64,000 bases of DNA, from positions 4,898,001-4,962,000 of the forward strand of contig NZ_CP080647.1 in the NCBI RefSeq assembly GCF_019599145.1, written 5' to 3'. Positions 63,130-64,000 of this stretch are shown piece after piece. The notes under the pieces are model-generated. The model was given only the letters and a program-made list of their open reading frames with translations, did no database searches and was not told the DNA's origin. Each line of letters begins with the position of its first letter. Within the stretch, counting starts at the first letter, position 1. The position numbers and the translations under genes were made by a program. The DNA is from Streptomyces akebiae (GTDB taxonomy: Bacteria > Actinomycetota > Actinomycetes > Streptomycetales > Streptomycetaceae).

Positions 63130-63777
63130 TCAGAACTCGGCGGTGTCCAGGTCGAAGCCGAGGGGCGAGGGCAGGGGAACGGCAAGACCCATCTTGTGCT
63201 GGGCGCCCTTGGCGTACTCGTCGCCGGAGGGCTCCGAGTACACGGTCACCTGCCCCTCCTCCCGGTCGATGAGGAGGTAGACGGGGATGCCCGCGCGGGC
63301 GTAGCCACGGATCTTCTTCTCGCGGTCGTGGATGGCCGTGCTGTCGGAGGTGACCTCGGCGACGAGCAGGACGGGGGAGGGGTCGTGCCACTCCTCCTGG
63401 TCGCCGAAGCTTCCCTTGGGAGCGATGACCAGGTCAGGCACGACATGACCTGTCGCGGAGGAGCCGGGGACGGTCAGGCCGATGCCGGTGAAGTTCCGCA
63501 GCGAGTCATCGTGGACTTTCCGGCCGACCTGATGGTTGACCTCCGACACAATCTCCTCGTGCTCCCCGTTGGCCGGAGGTGTCACGCAGATCTCCCCTTC
63601 GATCAGCTCCACGCGCCAGCCCTCGGGGGCCGCCGCACTGAACAACTCGAAGGCCTGCTCCACGCTTACGCCGCCCATACGCAAGGGCTCCTCGTACTCG
63701 CCGTCAGGGTCGTCATAGGGACCGTAAATGTACTCGCCCTGGTACCCCGGCATGATGATCGGCTCCGCCGTCGGCAT
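63130..63777 (-). CDS. Uma2-family PD-(D/E)XK nuclease-like protein
   Basis: A 215-residue protein of the Uma2/DUF820 family. The blocks are WRVELIEGEICVTPPANGEHE, GHVVPDLVIAP (aspartate), PVLLVAEVTSDST (E-x-V in place of ExK) and REKKIRGYARAGIPVYLLIDR. The fold is that of restriction-type nucleases; members are abundant in actinobacteria and cyanobacteria and their role is unsettled. GGAGG precedes the ATG at 63777. The last 148 bases of the window beyond its upstream region show no clear gene. Confidence 0.85.
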   Translation of the reverse strand: MPTAEPIIMPGYQGEYIYGPYDDPDGEYEEPLRMGGVSVEQAFELFSAAAPEGWRVELIEGEICVTPPANGEHEEIVSEVNHQVGRKVHDDSLRNFTGIGLTVPGSSATGHVVPDLVIAPKGSFGDQEEWHDPSPVLLVAEVTSDSTAIHDREKKIRGYARAGIPVYLLIDREEGQVTVYSEPSGDEYAKGAQHKMGLAVPLPSPLGFDLDTAEF

Positions 63778-64000
63778 GACAGACCTCCGTTCGCTCAGCG
63801 CGACCCTCTCAGCGTAGGCCGGAAGCCTGCACCGGGATCCGAAGCCATTCACTCGAACGAGCGTGCTGTTACGTTTCTCTGCGGAGCGTCGCCGTCGGCC
63901 AGGGCCGCCGCCGTCGCGCGTGCTCGCGCATGGTCGGGCGGGTGCCGTGGGCCAGCCGGGCGGCGCTGCTGGGGGCTGCTCGGGTACGCCCCTCAGCCGC

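Overview
This is a 64 kb piece of a Streptomyces-type chromosome. GC is about 72 percent, with strong third-position GC in the genes. Tat signal peptides, TAGNNT-type -10 boxes, an LAETG surface protein, SCO2400- and SCO5389-like proteins, a SpoIIE-type phosphatase and two SigE-like ECF sigma factors all fit an actinomycete. No rRNA, intact tRNA, CRISPR array, insertion sequence or prophage is visible.

Layout. 1-10 kb: the 3' end of a hybrid PKS-NRPS gene (KR-ACP-C-A-PCP-C plus a C-terminal domain resembling cyanobacterial acyl-ACP reductase), then an orphan HisKA_3 sensor kinase and a DHA2 exporter; four copies of one 17-bp operator precede the last two genes. 10-24 kb: secreted lysyl oxidase, zinc-ribbon membrane protein, ferredoxin remnant, secreted alpha/beta hydrolase, dienelactone hydrolase, an F420-type oxidoreductase with its divergent TetR, small membrane proteins, argG with a leaderless ARG-box promoter, and a lipoprotein/I36-inhibitor pair. 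24-38.6 kb: exonuclease, serine hydrolase, DMT transporter, then secreted plant-polymer enzymes (GH2 beta-galactosidase with a LamG insert, tannase-like esterase, GH27 alpha-galactosidase coupled to a GH43-AbfB enzyme), interrupted by an imine-reductase/HxlR pair.

38.6-45.7 kb is a more accessory stretch: a gene remnant, a candidate structured RNA, a surface protein built of 9-residue serine repeats, small lipoproteins, a lower-GC secreted protein, a MerR/SDR pair with a classic MerR promoter, a decayed tRNA 3' end, an LAETG-anchored protein, and a CooC-like ATPase with an SCO5389-family partner. 46-64 kb is dominated by signalling and cell-envelope genes: a PAS-GAF-PP2C-HATPase regulator, an SdrD/SpaA-type secreted protein, three YkuD-family proteins (one lacking the catalytic cysteine), a TlpA-like lipoprotein, two ECF sigma factors, a pair of proteins sharing an unnamed domain, and an XRE-TPR regulator divergent from a 32-residue peptide gene.

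The most unusual points are the acyl-ACP-reductase-like NRPS terminus, the XRE-TPR/micropeptide pair, the sigma module with a secreted and a membrane-bound copy of one domain, the (xxS)3 repeat protein, the candidate RNA at 38.95 kb, the 17-bp operator set, and several pseudogene fragments. All calls come from reading the sequence; no database search was run.
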